From: an uncultured Lachnospiraceae bacterium
GTDB lineage: Bacteria > Bacillota > Clostridia > Lachnospirales > Lachnospiraceae
Length of the DNA: 64,000 nt
Assembly (NCBI GenBank): GCA_950097145.1
Contig: CATNCF010000004.1
Span: 62,001-126,000, forward strand
Direction of reading: 5' to 3'
Each line of letters opens with the position of its first letter. Position 1 is the stretch's first letter. Both the position numbers and the translations under genes were made by a program. The notes below the pieces were generated by a model. That model had not been told where the DNA came from and ran no database searches. It saw only the letters and a program-made list of their open reading frames with translations. Shown here in pieces: positions 19,862-27,883 of this stretch.

Positions 19862-20690
19862 CCGAAGTCTGCCAGTTTTCCTAAAAATTCTGTGAAATCT
19901 CTAAACATTTCAGAAAAAGTATTGCACTGGCAATATTTGTATGTTATAAATGTCACAGAGATGCTGGTCTGGTTCAGGCAGAAAGGAGCCAAATCGTCAA
20001 ATAAGTTCTGTATTGATTTTCTTACTTTCTTTATTATATCACTTTTATGCCAGAAAAGTAACCCTAACATCACTGCAGAATTGCAAAATGCGGCAAAAAT
20101 CTCCGAATTATCTTTTACCGCCGCCTTCGTTTCCTAATAACCAGGAAACAGTTATTTTTCAAACGGATCTTCTAAAAAATTTTCTTGAATTTTCATTTTT
20201 TACAAAGACACATCTTAGTATATGAGAATCTCAACAATTTTACCCCACAAGGATTTTATTAACAGCCTGATTCCATTCCCTGTTTGTTCTGCACACGGAA
20301 CAAATGCACCTCCATGGAAGATCTTAGATTACAGCGCATCAATCGCTGGCAGCGTCCGTTTTTCTCCTGCAGTTCTTCTTCAGAGTACTGTCAGACAGAA
20401 AATATTAGGAAATGATTCCACAATTTACAAAAAAATAAACAAAATGTGCTGGCATTTGGGAAAAGAAAAAAGAACAAGGAATCTTCCCAAGGACCTGCAT
20501 GTTTCAAAAATCGGAGTTTTGAGACAACCCGTACTTCTAAAAATATATCACAAAAACACACATTTATGTAACATGAAACACAGAGAAAGGAGGGAATCTT
20601 TCTATTCGATTGATTTCATAATGAAACTGGGATGGGAATTCTTATTCACGAATCAGATTAGAATTCACATGGCTAACTTAATATTCACAA
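19862..20690. other. 830-base non-coding interval between mecA and the DUF1858 gene
   Basis: No reading frame here has a ribosome binding site, recognisable motif or normal composition. Frames of 73-181 codons exist on both strands but lack plausible starts. On the minus strand there are two promoter-like pairs: TTACTT/TATAAT at 20033-20061, and a weaker TTGTAA/TAATAT in the 20400-20450 area. One or two small RNAs, or a long mecA leader, are possible. I see no known RNA family. Confidence 0.35.
20033..20061 (-). promoter_or_regulatory. promoter-like sequence without a following gene
   Basis: On the minus strand -35 TTACTT (20056-20061), a 17-base spacer and a perfect -10 TATAAT (20033-20038). 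A transcript would cross 165 bases lacking a start codon in the open frame before reaching the mecA promoter. Confidence 0.45.
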
Positions 20691-20719
20691 AAGAAAAGGA
20701 CGGGGGATTCCCTCGTCCT
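20691..20719 (-). terminator. terminator after the DUF1858 gene
   Basis: AGGACG...CGTCCT with an inner GGG/CCC forms a stem around a three-base loop. On the minus strand it is followed by TTTTCTTTT. It lies 12 bases after the DUF1858 stop codon. Confidence 0.75.
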
Positions 20720-20731
20720 GTTTCACTTCCA

Positions 20732-20932
20732 CTATTTTGCCAGAAAATCATTAATTTTGTCTACTAATGCATCTGGATCAAGCCCGTGCACCATTGCTGC
20801 TTCTGCAATAGTTTCCATCTGGGATGATGGACATCCCAGACAATGCATACCAATTTCTAACAGGATCGGCGCCACATTTTCATCAATATGAAGCAGTTCT
20901 CCAATCATGGTCTCTTTTGTTACCTGTGCCAT
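20732..20932 (-). CDS. DUF1858-domain protein
   Basis: A 66-residue protein of the DUF1858 / hybrid-cluster-protein-associated redox disulfide family. The motif '[23 protein letters not shown]' carries a C-X2-C pair near residues 31-34, and the leading '[20 protein letters not shown]' segment is typical. The family is linked to iron-sulfur or nitrosative-stress proteins; its biochemical role is unsettled. GAGGAATAG ribosome binding site. It stands alone, with its own terminator. Confidence 0.88.
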   Translation of the reverse strand: MAQVTKETMIGELLHIDENVAPILLEIGMHCLGCPSSQMETIAEAAMVHGLDPDALVDKINDFLAK

Positions 20933-21060
20933 GTTCTATTCCTCCTTACACTTTTCTATATTATTAATACCCTGTATGCGTATTACACATGTCCTATATT
21001 ATAATACCATTTTTCCTATTATGCAATCTTTTATTCTACTCCATCAGATTTTCAATAACC

Positions 21061-21089
21061 TTTACAGTCAAAATAAAAACCGCTATAAT
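21061..21089 (+). promoter_or_regulatory. sigma-A-type promoter of the 55-residue small gene
   Basis: TTTACA (21061-21066), a 17-base spacer and a perfect TATAAT (21084-21089), 31 bases before the GTG start. Confidence 0.75.
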
Positions 21090-21119
21090 ATAGACATTCT
21101 ACAAAAAGGCGGTGAGAAC

Positions 21120-21287
21120 GTGATCGATTACATGCCAAATACAGATCTACAATACAAGGATGACTTGAGAAAACAGCGCGATGACTGGCAGGATATCCTT
21201 GAATATATTAACAATAATGAGCTTGATAAAGCAAAAAGAAAAGCTGAAAAAATTTTATACAGAATAAATGAGACTCTTCCGGATTGA
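21120..21287 (+). CDS. small hypothetical protein, 55 residues
   Basis: The frame starts at a GTG with a GGTGAG ribosome binding site close upstream and codes for an all-helical, highly charged protein ('LRKQRDDWQDILEYI', 'LDKAKRKAEKILYRI'). It has its own promoter and a following hairpin. No membrane segment or Cys. A longer frame reading from 20907 is not credible, because its N-terminal part covers the promoter. I do not recognise the family. Confidence 0.65.
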   Translation: MIDYMPNTDLQYKDDLRKQRDDWQDILEYINNNELDKAKRKAEKILYRINETLPD

Positions 21288-21292
21288 GCCTG

Positions 21293-21328
21293 ACTGCCTG
21301 GCAGAACTTTGCCGGGCAGTTAATTTCC
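21293..21328 (+). terminator. terminator after the 55-residue gene
   Basis: ACTGCCTGGCA (21293-21303) pairs with TGCCGGGCAGT (21310-21320) over 11 bp, including one G-T pair, followed by TAATTT. The T-run is weak. Confidence 0.55.
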
Positions 21329-21355
21329 ACACATATTGATACTTGTTTGTACCAT

Positions 21356-21772
21356 CTAATTCTTTTTGCTGAAAAACTCAAATAAATCCGGCGCTTCCCG
21401 CTTAATGGAAACCGGTTTAAAATCTTTGTTTAAAAAGCAATGCTCTGTGGTACCCCTGGCATGAAGCGTCTTTCCTTCTTGATCATATATCTCATAGGCA
21501 ATCTTAAATTTTAATCCCTTAAACGCCACAATTTCTGTCTCAATCTTTACCGTCTGCCCAAACCGCACTGCCTGGCGGTACTCGCAGGATGCGCTCAGTA
21601 CCGGAATCATCAGACCCCGCTGTTCTATGCCGTCATACGGATATCCTGACTGTTCCAGGTAATCTAGCCTTGCTTCTTCAAACCACCGGATATAATTGGA
21701 GTGGTGCACCACTGCCATTGCATCGGTCTCATAATACTGCACGGTATGGTAATAGGGTTTTAATGCTTCCAT
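21356..21772 (-). CDS. acyl-CoA thioesterase (YbgC/FadM hotdog family)
   Basis: A 138-residue single hotdog-fold protein. The active-site segment 'YYETDAMAVVHHSNYIRWFEEAR' contains the Asp and the 'H-x-S-N-Y' pattern of the 4-hydroxybenzoyl-CoA thioesterase / YbgC group, and the helix continues with 'LDYLEQSGYPYD'. It probably hydrolyses short or branched acyl-CoAs in the cytoplasm; the substrate is not predictable. It stands alone, convergent with the small gene. Confidence 0.88.
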   Translation of the reverse strand: MEALKPYYHTVQYYETDAMAVVHHSNYIRWFEEARLDYLEQSGYPYDGIEQRGLMIPVLSASCEYRQAVRFGQTVKIETEIVAFKGLKFKIAYEIYDQEGKTLHARGTTEHCFLNKDFKPVSIKREAPDLFEFFSKKN

Positions 21773-21878
21773 CTTTTCTCCTTATCTCATATTTTCATAA
21801 TAAAAGGTACGGCCTTTTTGGATATTCTACCACTTTTATCCTTTCATTGCAAAATATATGTTTTAATAGAAATTTTAC

Positions 21879-21907
21879 TTGTAATCAACCACTGTTTGTA
21901 TTAAAAT
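21879..21907 (+). promoter_or_regulatory. promoter of the ferredoxin gene
   Basis: TTGTAA (21879-21884), a 17-base spacer and TAAAAT (21902-21907), with a 16-base palindrome between the predicted start of transcription and the ribosome binding site. Confidence 0.55.
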
Positions 21908-21936
21908 ATAGTCTAAAGCTACCGCATAGGTAACTT

Positions 21937-21952
21937 AAATGAATATTCATTT
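21937..21952. promoter_or_regulatory. 16-base perfect palindrome before the ferredoxin gene
   Basis: AAATGAATATTCATTT is a perfect palindrome 18 bases upstream of the ferredoxin ATG, just before the AAGGAGG ribosome binding site. It may be a repressor operator. A hairpin in the leader is less likely given its AT-rich, loopless form. The regulator is unknown. Confidence 0.45.
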
Positions 21953-21970
21953 TATAAGGAGGATTTAAGT

Positions 21971-22141
21971 ATGGCATACGTAATTACTGACGCTTGTGTA
22001 AGCTGTGGAACCTGTGAAGGAGAATGTCCAGTAGGCGCTATCTCCGCTGGTGATGGAAAATATGAAATCGCTGCAGATACCTGTATCGATTGCGGAACAT
22101 GTGCAGGTGCATGTCCTACAGGCGCTATTGAGCAGGGTTAA
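21971..22141 (+). CDS. 2[4Fe-4S] ferredoxin
   Basis: A 56-residue clostridial-type ferredoxin that carries low-potential electrons in the cytoplasm. Two cluster motifs are complete: 'CVSCGTCEGECP' and 'CIDCGTCAGACP', each C-X2-C-X2-C-X3-C-P. The AAGGAGG ribosome binding site, promoter and terminator are all its own, indicating a strongly expressed single gene. It is too short for many gene finders. Confidence 0.97.
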   Translation: MAYVITDACVSCGTCEGECPVGAISAGDGKYEIAADTCIDCGTCAGACPTGAIEQG

Positions 22142-22160
22142 TTCCTGTATCATATGCATG

Positions 22161-22200
22161 AAAGAGCCCTTACTCATAACATAGAGTAACGGCTCTTTTT
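22161..22200 (+). terminator. terminator of the ferredoxin gene
   Basis: AAAGAGCC-(C)-TTACTC pairs with GAGTAA-(C)-GGCTCTTT around a loop of about eight bases and ends in a T-run. The mirrored A-run means it may also serve the opposite strand. Confidence 0.9.
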
Positions 22201-22219
22201 ACATAATTTAATTAACTAC

Positions 22220-22660
22220 TTACATATCTCTTTCTGAATTGTTCTCTTCAGAAACCAAATAGAGGTGATGATTATATTCTATTTCATCCATTTCATATAA
22301 AAGGCTTAAAACATTCACAAATTTTCCGCAAAGCTCCTCAGAAGCAAAGTTCTGAGCCATAGGCGCAATCTCATGCAGACTGCCCGTATGTATACAATAG
22401 ATTATTTTTTCTATCGTAATAACCTCCAATAATTCACTGTCTGACAAATGATAATCCCTGATTATTTTTAATTTTTCATACTCTATTGCTATATGCATAC
22501 ATTCTGCCGTAAATCCTTCCTCTATATATTTCAATCCTTTTTCCCACAAAATATAATAAGGATAATCCGATGTGTATGCAGTAATATCAGGATTCTTACT
22601 TGTTAAATCCTGATATAAATAATCTAAAACATCATTAAATAATCGGTCTATTTTTTCCAA
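22220..22660 (-). CDS. hypothetical helical protein, 146 residues
   Basis: I do not recognise this protein. It starts at a TTG with GGAG eight bases upstream. It is soluble, acidic and helix-rich, with many Tyr and His ('YTSDYPYYILWEKGLKYIEEG', 'YNHHLYLVSEENNSERDM'). There is no signal peptide, membrane segment or cysteine motif. It lies alone between the ferredoxin and the MerR-type gene. Confidence 0.6.
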   Translation of the reverse strand: MEKIDRLFNDVLDYLYQDLTSKNPDITAYTSDYPYYILWEKGLKYIEEGFTAECMHIAIEYEKLKIIRDYHLSDSELLEVITIEKIIYCIHTGSLHEIAPMAQNFASEELCGKFVNVLSLLYEMDEIEYNHHLYLVSEENNSERDM

Positions 22661-22824
22661 TTTGATTTCTCCTTTGTGCTAACCCTTATTTTTTCACTGC
22701 AAGATGTACACTGTCAGCTTTTATCGAATACTTATAAAATTTCAAAAAACATATCAGAGAATGTATTATAAAATCTGCTAGCATCTTACAAATACACCCT
22801 CCGACATATTTAAGTCACAAGATT

Positions 22825-23571
22825 CTAAACCGTTAAATTAGGCTTTAATTTTTCTTCCTTTTTCAGCATTTTTGCTTCCTTTTTCTCTTTCTTATCCACT
22901 TTTTCTTTGCGGAATCTGTGCCCTTTCTGCTGAGTACGGATGGCTGCGTCCAATTTCCGGAAACGTTCTTCCTCCGCTTCATCCTGTTCACGCATGAGAT
23001 AATTCATTTCTTTCAGGACTTTATCCCCCACCTGGAGGCTGACCTCTTTTCCAAGAGACTGATTGTTTTCCTCCACTGCCTGTTTTACAATGCCCATCAT
23101 CATGGTGCGGAACTGTTCCAGCTTTACCGTATTGGAAGCCGAATTATTATGCTCTTTTACATAAGCCTGCTGCTGCATTCCGGGATATTCCCGATTAATT
23201 TGAATCACCTGACTGCTCGGCATATTTCCAGCGCTCATCATGCTTCCTGTTCCGCCTGGATTCATCATATTGCCTGTCCCACTTGTGTTTACCATACTTC
23301 CTGTCCCTGCTCCATTCATAGAATTTCCTGTATAAACCTCCTCCTCTGGAATATTATGTATCATCATACGAATGGCTTTCAGTTGATATCCCTGCTCTTT
23401 CCATTCTTTTATCTTTTGGAACTGCGCTATATTTTCTTCTGTGTAATAGCGGTGTCCCATTTCATTGCGGGGAATTGCAAGCTCAAGCTCTTCTTCCCAG
23501 TAACGCAATACATGAGACTCAACATTTACTATATTTGCCGCGTCCGAAATCATATAGCGTACATTTTCCAC
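22825..23571 (-). CDS. MerR-type regulator with Gly/Met-rich linker
   Basis: The N-terminal 70 residues are a MerR winged helix ('ISDAANIVNVESHVLRYWEEE', 'HRYYTEENIAQFQKIKEWKEQGYQL'). A low-complexity linker at about residues 83-115 repeats G-T-G-[SN]-M-[VM]-N. A helical region with 'EQFRTMMMGIVKQAVEENN' and a very Lys-rich tail follow. The start is a GTG with AGGAGG upstream (248 residues). No effector domain is recognisable; it may sense through the coiled coil. It stands alone downstream of the dnaB terminator. Confidence 0.8.
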   Translation of the reverse strand: MENVRYMISDAANIVNVESHVLRYWEEELELAIPRNEMGHRYYTEENIAQFQKIKEWKEQGYQLKAIRMMIHNIPEEEVYTGNSMNGAGTGSMVNTSGTGNMMNPGGTGSMMSAGNMPSSQVIQINREYPGMQQQAYVKEHNNSASNTVKLEQFRTMMMGIVKQAVEENNQSLGKEVSLQVGDKVLKEMNYLMREQDEAEEERFRKLDAAIRTQQKGHRFRKEKVDKKEKKEAKMLKKEEKLKPNLTV

Positions 23572-23746
23572 ATTCTCTACCTCCTTTTGGGGAATTCACG
23601 TTCCATATTTTGAATTGTTTTGTGAATTAGATTACATTTCATCTAGAAGCGCTTCGCCAAGCCATAACAGCCTGTCCCCTTTTACTAATTCTATTTTACC
23701 GATTTATTCCAATACTTACAATATTTTTTCATCGTGAAATAATGAC

Positions 23747-23786
23747 AAAAAAAAGCAGATATCTTTCTTTTTAGAAAAATATCTGC
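23747..23786 (-). terminator. terminator of the gdpP-rplI-dnaB operon
   Basis: GCAGATAT-C-TTTCT pairs with AGAAA-AATATCTGC around a four-base loop, followed on the minus strand by eight Ts. It lies about 95 bases after the dnaB stop. Confidence 0.85.
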
Positions 23787-23879
23787 CCTATTTTGCAAAT
23801 TCTGTCATACAATTTCTATCAACAGTTTAAAATCATATAGAAAAAATTATCATTTCACACTGTGATATTAACTGCAAAC

Positions 23880-25211
23880 CTATCTCTTTTCCATATTTAC
23901 AAACTTGGTAAATTGCGGCAGCCATACAAGATTAATGGTCCCAATGGGTCCGTTTCTCTGCTTCGCAATAATAATCTCTGCAATATTCTTATTTTCTGTA
24001 TCTTTATTATAATAGTCATCCCGGTAAATAAACATCACAACATCTGCATCCTGCTCAATTGCTCCAGATTCACGCAAATCAGAAAGCATGGGTCTATGAT
24101 CCGGCCTCTGTTCCACTTGGCGGCTTAACTGAGACAATGCAATCACTGGAACATTTAACTCCCTGGCAAGTCCTTTCAAAGAACGGGAAATATCTGAAAT
24201 TTCCTGCTGCCTGGAATCTGATCTCCCAGAACCGGACATCAACTGAAGATAATCTATGATAATCAATTTCAGATCGTGTTCCAACTTATATTTCCGGCAT
24301 TTTGATCGCAGTTCGGAAATAGATATTCCCGGCGTATCATCAATGATCAAATTGGAACGCCCAATGGTTCCAGCTCCTTCAATGAGCTTTTCCCAATCTG
24401 AATCCGCAAGATTTCCGGAACGGAGCAATTGTGCATCTACCCTAGATTCCAATGCAAACAAACGGTTTACTAACTGTTCTTTTGACATCTCCAGACTGAA
24501 GATTGCTGTACACAGGCGGCTGTGAAATGCCACATATTGGGCAATGTTCAGCACAAACGCCGTCTTTCCCATGGAAGGACGGGCCGCCACCAGAATCAAG
24601 TCTGAGGGCTGCATCCCGGACATCCGGTAGTCAAGGTCTGCAAATCCAGTTGCAATCCCTGTGACATTTCCTTTCGTTTTAGATGCCAGTTCAATCTTCT
24701 CTAAAGCATTAATGACCACTTGTTTAATAGGAATAAAATCCCCGCCTGCCCTATTCTGGAGCAAATTAAAAATCTGCTTCTCCGTATCTGCCATAATATC
24801 TTCCAGGCTGTCTCTGCCCAGATAACATTGATTGGCAATCTCTTCATTTACCTTAATCAGCTTGCGCAGCATCGACTTCTCTTTTACAATATTGGCATAA
24901 TATTTGATATTGGCAGAAGTAGGCACGGAAGTTACCAGTTCTCCTACAAATTCCAGGCTGCTCAACTCTGCTGGTACATCCTTTTCCCGCAGGCGGTTCT
25001 GCAGTGTTATCACGTCAATGGGCTGTTCCTCGTTGAAAATTTCAACAATAGCCTCAAAAATAATTCCATACTGCTGATGATAAAAATCTTCCCGAATCAG
25101 CGTTTCTGAGGCAACAATTACAGCTTCCCTGTCCATAATCATTGCGCCGATGACAGATTGTTCTGCCTCAAGATTATTTGGCATAATCCGTTTAATCAGA
25201 GCTTCTTCCAT
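23880..25211 (-). CDS. dnaB: replicative DNA helicase
   Basis: A 443-residue hexameric helicase for chromosome replication. The N-terminal domain starts at 'MPNNLEAEQSVIGAMI'. The RecA-like C-terminal domain has Walker A 'AARPSMGKTAF' near residue 210, Walker B 'LKLIIIDYLQLMSG', and 'LSQLSRQVEQRPDHRPMLSDLRESGAIEQDADVV' carrying the arginine-finger region. Length and motifs are normal and no intein is visible. It is third in the gdpP-rplI-dnaB operon, a conserved Firmicutes order. Confidence 0.97.
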   Translation of the reverse strand: MEEALIKRIMPNNLEAEQSVIGAMIMDREAVIVASETLIREDFYHQQYGIIFEAIVEIFNEEQPIDVITLQNRLREKDVPAELSSLEFVGELVTSVPTSANIKYYANIVKEKSMLRKLIKVNEEIANQCYLGRDSLEDIMADTEKQIFNLLQNRAGGDFIPIKQVVINALEKIELASKTKGNVTGIATGFADLDYRMSGMQPSDLILVAARPSMGKTAFVLNIAQYVAFHSRLCTAIFSLEMSKEQLVNRLFALESRVDAQLLRSGNLADSDWEKLIEGAGTIGRSNLIIDDTPGISISELRSKCRKYKLEHDLKLIIIDYLQLMSGSGRSDSRQQEISDISRSLKGLARELNVPVIALSQLSRQVEQRPDHRPMLSDLRESGAIEQDADVVMFIYRDDYYNKDTENKNIAEIIIAKQRNGPIGTINLVWLPQFTKFVNMEKR

Positions 25212-25231
25212 AGGAACCTCCTCTTTTATCC

Positions 25232-25681
25232 CTATTCAGCCTCTATTTTTACTTTCAAAGTCCCGCTGACTTTGGGATGGAACTTTATCGTAACTTCATG
25301 AACGCCCAATGTCTTTAGCCCGCCGTCAGGAAGCTGCATTTTCTTCTTATCCAATTCCATTTCAAGCTGCTCTTTGACCGCAGCAGCAATTTCTTTGGAG
25401 GAAACAGAACCAAATGTTCTGCCTCCCTCTCCTGTTTTTAAGGTTACTGTTACTTCTTTGGAAGCAATCTCCGCCGCAAGGGCTTTCGCCGCGTCAAGAT
25501 GTTCCTGAGCCACTTTCTCGGCATGCTGATTCTTTAACTTCAAATCATTCATATTTTTTCCGGTGGCCTCTACGCCCAGTTTCTTGGGCAGAATCATATT
25601 TCTTGCATAGCCGTCACTGACGTTTACAATATCACCTTTTTTCCCCAGGGACTTTACATCTTCCAACAAAATTACTTTCAT
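25232..25681 (-). CDS. rplI: 50S ribosomal protein L9
   Basis: A 149-residue L9. The N-terminal rRNA-binding domain has '[32 protein letters not shown]', then the long connecting helix and the C-terminal domain with '[21 protein letters not shown]'. The ATG overlaps the gdpP stop by four bases, showing coupled translation. Confidence 0.98.
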   Translation of the reverse strand: MKVILLEDVKSLGKKGDIVNVSDGYARNMILPKKLGVEATGKNMNDLKLKNQHAEKVAQEHLDAAKALAAEIASKEVTVTLKTGEGGRTFGSVSSKEIAAAVKEQLEMELDKKKMQLPDGGLKTLGVHEVTIKFHPKVSGTLKVKIEAE

Positions 25682-27732
25682 ACTTCTATGTCTCCTTCCT
25701 CCAGCATCTGATCCAGCGTATACTGAATCCTTCTCTTAGCTTCTTCCACAGTGTAATCTTTCAATTGCGCGCCTGCCACATTCAAATGACCGCCGCCGCC
25801 CAGACGTTCCATAATCAACTGTACATTGATCTCATCTATGGACCGTGAACTGATATATATTTTATCATTGTACTCTGTCAGCACAAAAGACGCCTTAATT
25901 CCTACAATATTCAACAGCTCATTTGCCGCCTGCGCACCGGCGATGGTTGGGCTTTCTACATTCGAGTCTGCCGGACATATAGAAATGGCAAACGCCCCGC
26001 GGTATACCTGGGCGTGGCGGACTGCTTCTGCTCTGGCCTTATAGGCCGCCATATCATCCCGAAGCAGCTTGCGGACTCTTGTCACTTCAGCGCCGCAGCG
26101 GCGCAGATATGCTGCTGCCTCGAAGGTTCTTACGCCTGTTTTGGTCATAAAATTATTGGTGTCAATTAAAATACCAGCATAAATACTATCTGCCTCATTG
26201 GGCTTCAAATGAATATTTTCATCAAAATACTGCAGCACTTCCGCCACCATTTCACATGTGGAAGAAGCGTAACTCTCGATATAAGAGAGCACTGCATTTT
26301 CAATTACTTCACTGCTCTGCCTGTGGTGATCAAAAACTACAATATTCCTGGTACGTCCCAAAAGTTCCGGACACTCTGTATAATTGGGGCGGTTGGTGTC
26401 TACCACCACAACAACACTGCGGTAGTTCACCAGTTCCATAGCCTCTTCACTGTCTATAAACATGTCCAGAGGGTAACCCTTTTCTTCTGTAAAGCATTCT
26501 TTCATAGGGCGAAGGGAAGAAGTAACCTCATTTAATACAATGTAAGCTTTCTTACCCATTACCTGAGCCGCACAATACATACCAATTGCAGCGCCAAAAG
26601 AATCCATATCACTGATGCTGTGTCCCATAATGAAAATTTGTTCACGGCTCTCGAAAATTTCCCGTAACGCATGGGCTTTGACCCTTGCCTTGACCCTGGT
26701 CATTTTCTCTACCTGTCTGGTTTTGCCTCCAAAATAGGAAATCTTCTCTCCTTCTTTCACAACCACCTGATCTCCGCCCCGGCCCAGAGCAAGATCAATT
26801 GCCATTCGGGAATACTCGTATTTTTGACTATAACTTGCCGTACTAATTCCAATACCAATACTTAGAGTCACTGCCATTTCATTCCCCACCTTGATGGTTT
26901 TGACCTCCTCTAAAATACTGAACTTGTCCTTAATCAACTGGTCAAGATATTTATGCCGGAATACCACAAAATATTTATCCTTTTCCAATTTTTTAATAAT
27001 ACTGTCTTTTTCTGAAAAATATTTGCTGACCTTTCGGTCTATCAGTGCAATTAATAGAGAACGTTTGACTTCCTCAATACTGTCCAGCGCTTCCTCATAA
27101 TTATCAATATAAATCAATGCAGATACCAACTGCAGTTCCTGGTTTTCCTGAATATAGTGGTGAAGCTCTGTCTCATCAAAGAGATAAAGCGCCATAAGAT
27201 ACTGCTCCTTACTGTCCAGTTCCAGGATACCGCCCTCTGTGCTCTCCTCATCAAAGTAGAGCCTGTCTACTTTGGCCCGGTAAACCCGCTCTTTCCATTT
27301 CACCTGAAAACTACTGCCAGTTTCTTCTTTATTGAGAATTTCCCTGGTAATAGACGGAAAAATCGAAGTAATTGATTTATGATACTTCCTGTCCTTTTCC
27401 GTAATTTCAGAAAACTCCTGGTTCATCCACAAAATCTTACAGTTGTCATCCAAAAGGGCATATGGAATTTGAAATTCATCCAGCAGTTTTTTTTGCACTG
27501 TGCCAAATTGAGTTGCAAAACTAATAACCTCATTGCGTATCCCTGAACGGTTCAGCAAATAAATAATCAGAACAATGATAAAATAGCATACTGCAAAGAT
27601 CGATACACATATGCCTGCCCATTTGTCAAAATAATACATGGGTATATTCAGTATTACAATCAAAATTGTCAACAACAGCGGCCAGTACATATAATTTTTT
27701 AACTGCCCTTTGAATCGCATCTCTTTTTTCAT
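25678..27732 (-). CDS. gdpP: cyclic-di-AMP phosphodiesterase, GdpP type
   Basis: A 684-residue membrane phosphodiesterase that cleaves c-di-AMP to pApA. Two N-terminal helices (about 16-60), a PAS-like domain, a degenerate GGDEF-like domain (no intact GGDEF), then DHH and DHHA1 domains. Metal motifs are '[13 protein letters not shown]', 'VVVVDTN', 'VFDHHRQ' and 'GILIDTNNF', and the C-terminus has '[15 protein letters not shown]'. The neighbours rplI and dnaB are typical. It is expected to control cell-wall and potassium homeostasis. Confidence 0.95.
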   Translation of the reverse strand: MKKEMRFKGQLKNYMYWPLLLTILIVILNIPMYYFDKWAGICVSIFAVCYFIIVLIIYLLNRSGIRNEVISFATQFGTVQKKLLDEFQIPYALLDDNCKILWMNQEFSEITEKDRKYHKSITSIFPSITREILNKEETGSSFQVKWKERVYRAKVDRLYFDEESTEGGILELDSKEQYLMALYLFDETELHHYIQENQELQLVSALIYIDNYEEALDSIEEVKRSLLIALIDRKVSKYFSEKDSIIKKLEKDKYFVVFRHKYLDQLIKDKFSILEEVKTIKVGNEMAVTLSIGIGISTASYSQKYEYSRMAIDLALGRGGDQVVVKEGEKISYFGGKTRQVEKMTRVKARVKAHALREIFESREQIFIMGHSISDMDSFGAAIGMYCAAQVMGKKAYIVLNEVTSSLRPMKECFTEEKGYPLDMFIDSEEAMELVNYRSVVVVVDTNRPNYTECPELLGRTRNIVVFDHHRQSSEVIENAVLSYIESYASSTCEMVAEVLQYFDENIHLKPNEADSIYAGILIDTNNFMTKTGVRTFEAAAYLRRCGAEVTRVRKLLRDDMAAYKARAEAVRHAQVYRGAFAISICPADSNVESPTIAGAQAANELLNIVGIKASFVLTEYNDKIYISSRSIDEINVQLIMERLGGGGHLNVAGAQLKDYTVEEAKRRIQYTLDQMLEEGDIEV

Positions 27733-27848
27733 TGATTTTCTACCTCTGATTTTCTATCAAATAGATATGTAGGTTTTTGGCTCCTCTAGGAGGCACAAGG
27801 GCTCCTCCCACTTCGTGGGTCCCTCCTCATGCCAAATCCTCATGCCAT
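27733..27848 (-). other. gdpP leader with stem-loops
   Basis: On the minus strand the predicted leader (about 110 bases) contains CCCAC-GAA-GTGGG and GGAGCC/GGCTCC-type repeats ('GGAGGAGCC', 'CTAGAGGAGCC'). No riboswitch family is recognised. Several GGAGG copies may mimic ribosome binding sites. Confidence 0.35.
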
Positions 27849-27878
27849 AGTATACCATATATTACAGAAGTATTACAA
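27849..27878 (-). promoter_or_regulatory. promoter of the gdpP-rplI-dnaB operon
   Basis: On the minus strand TTGTAA (27873-27878), an 18-base spacer and TATACT (27849-27854). It lies just after the stop of the last XrtG-operon gene. Confidence 0.55.
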
Positions 27879-27883
27879 TAATT

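Noticed and set aside
19852-20137. Frames of 73 and 81 codons on opposite strands
   Set aside because: The minus frame starts upstream of its own promoter and the plus frame has no ribosome binding site or promoter; only a possible RNA is kept.
20222-20767. 181-codon plus-strand frame
   Set aside because: No ribosome binding site, odd composition, crosses the terminator and 3' end of the DUF1858 gene; treated as chance.
21965-22177. 70-codon minus-strand frame rich in Cys and Ser
   Set aside because: It is the antisense of the ferredoxin gene.
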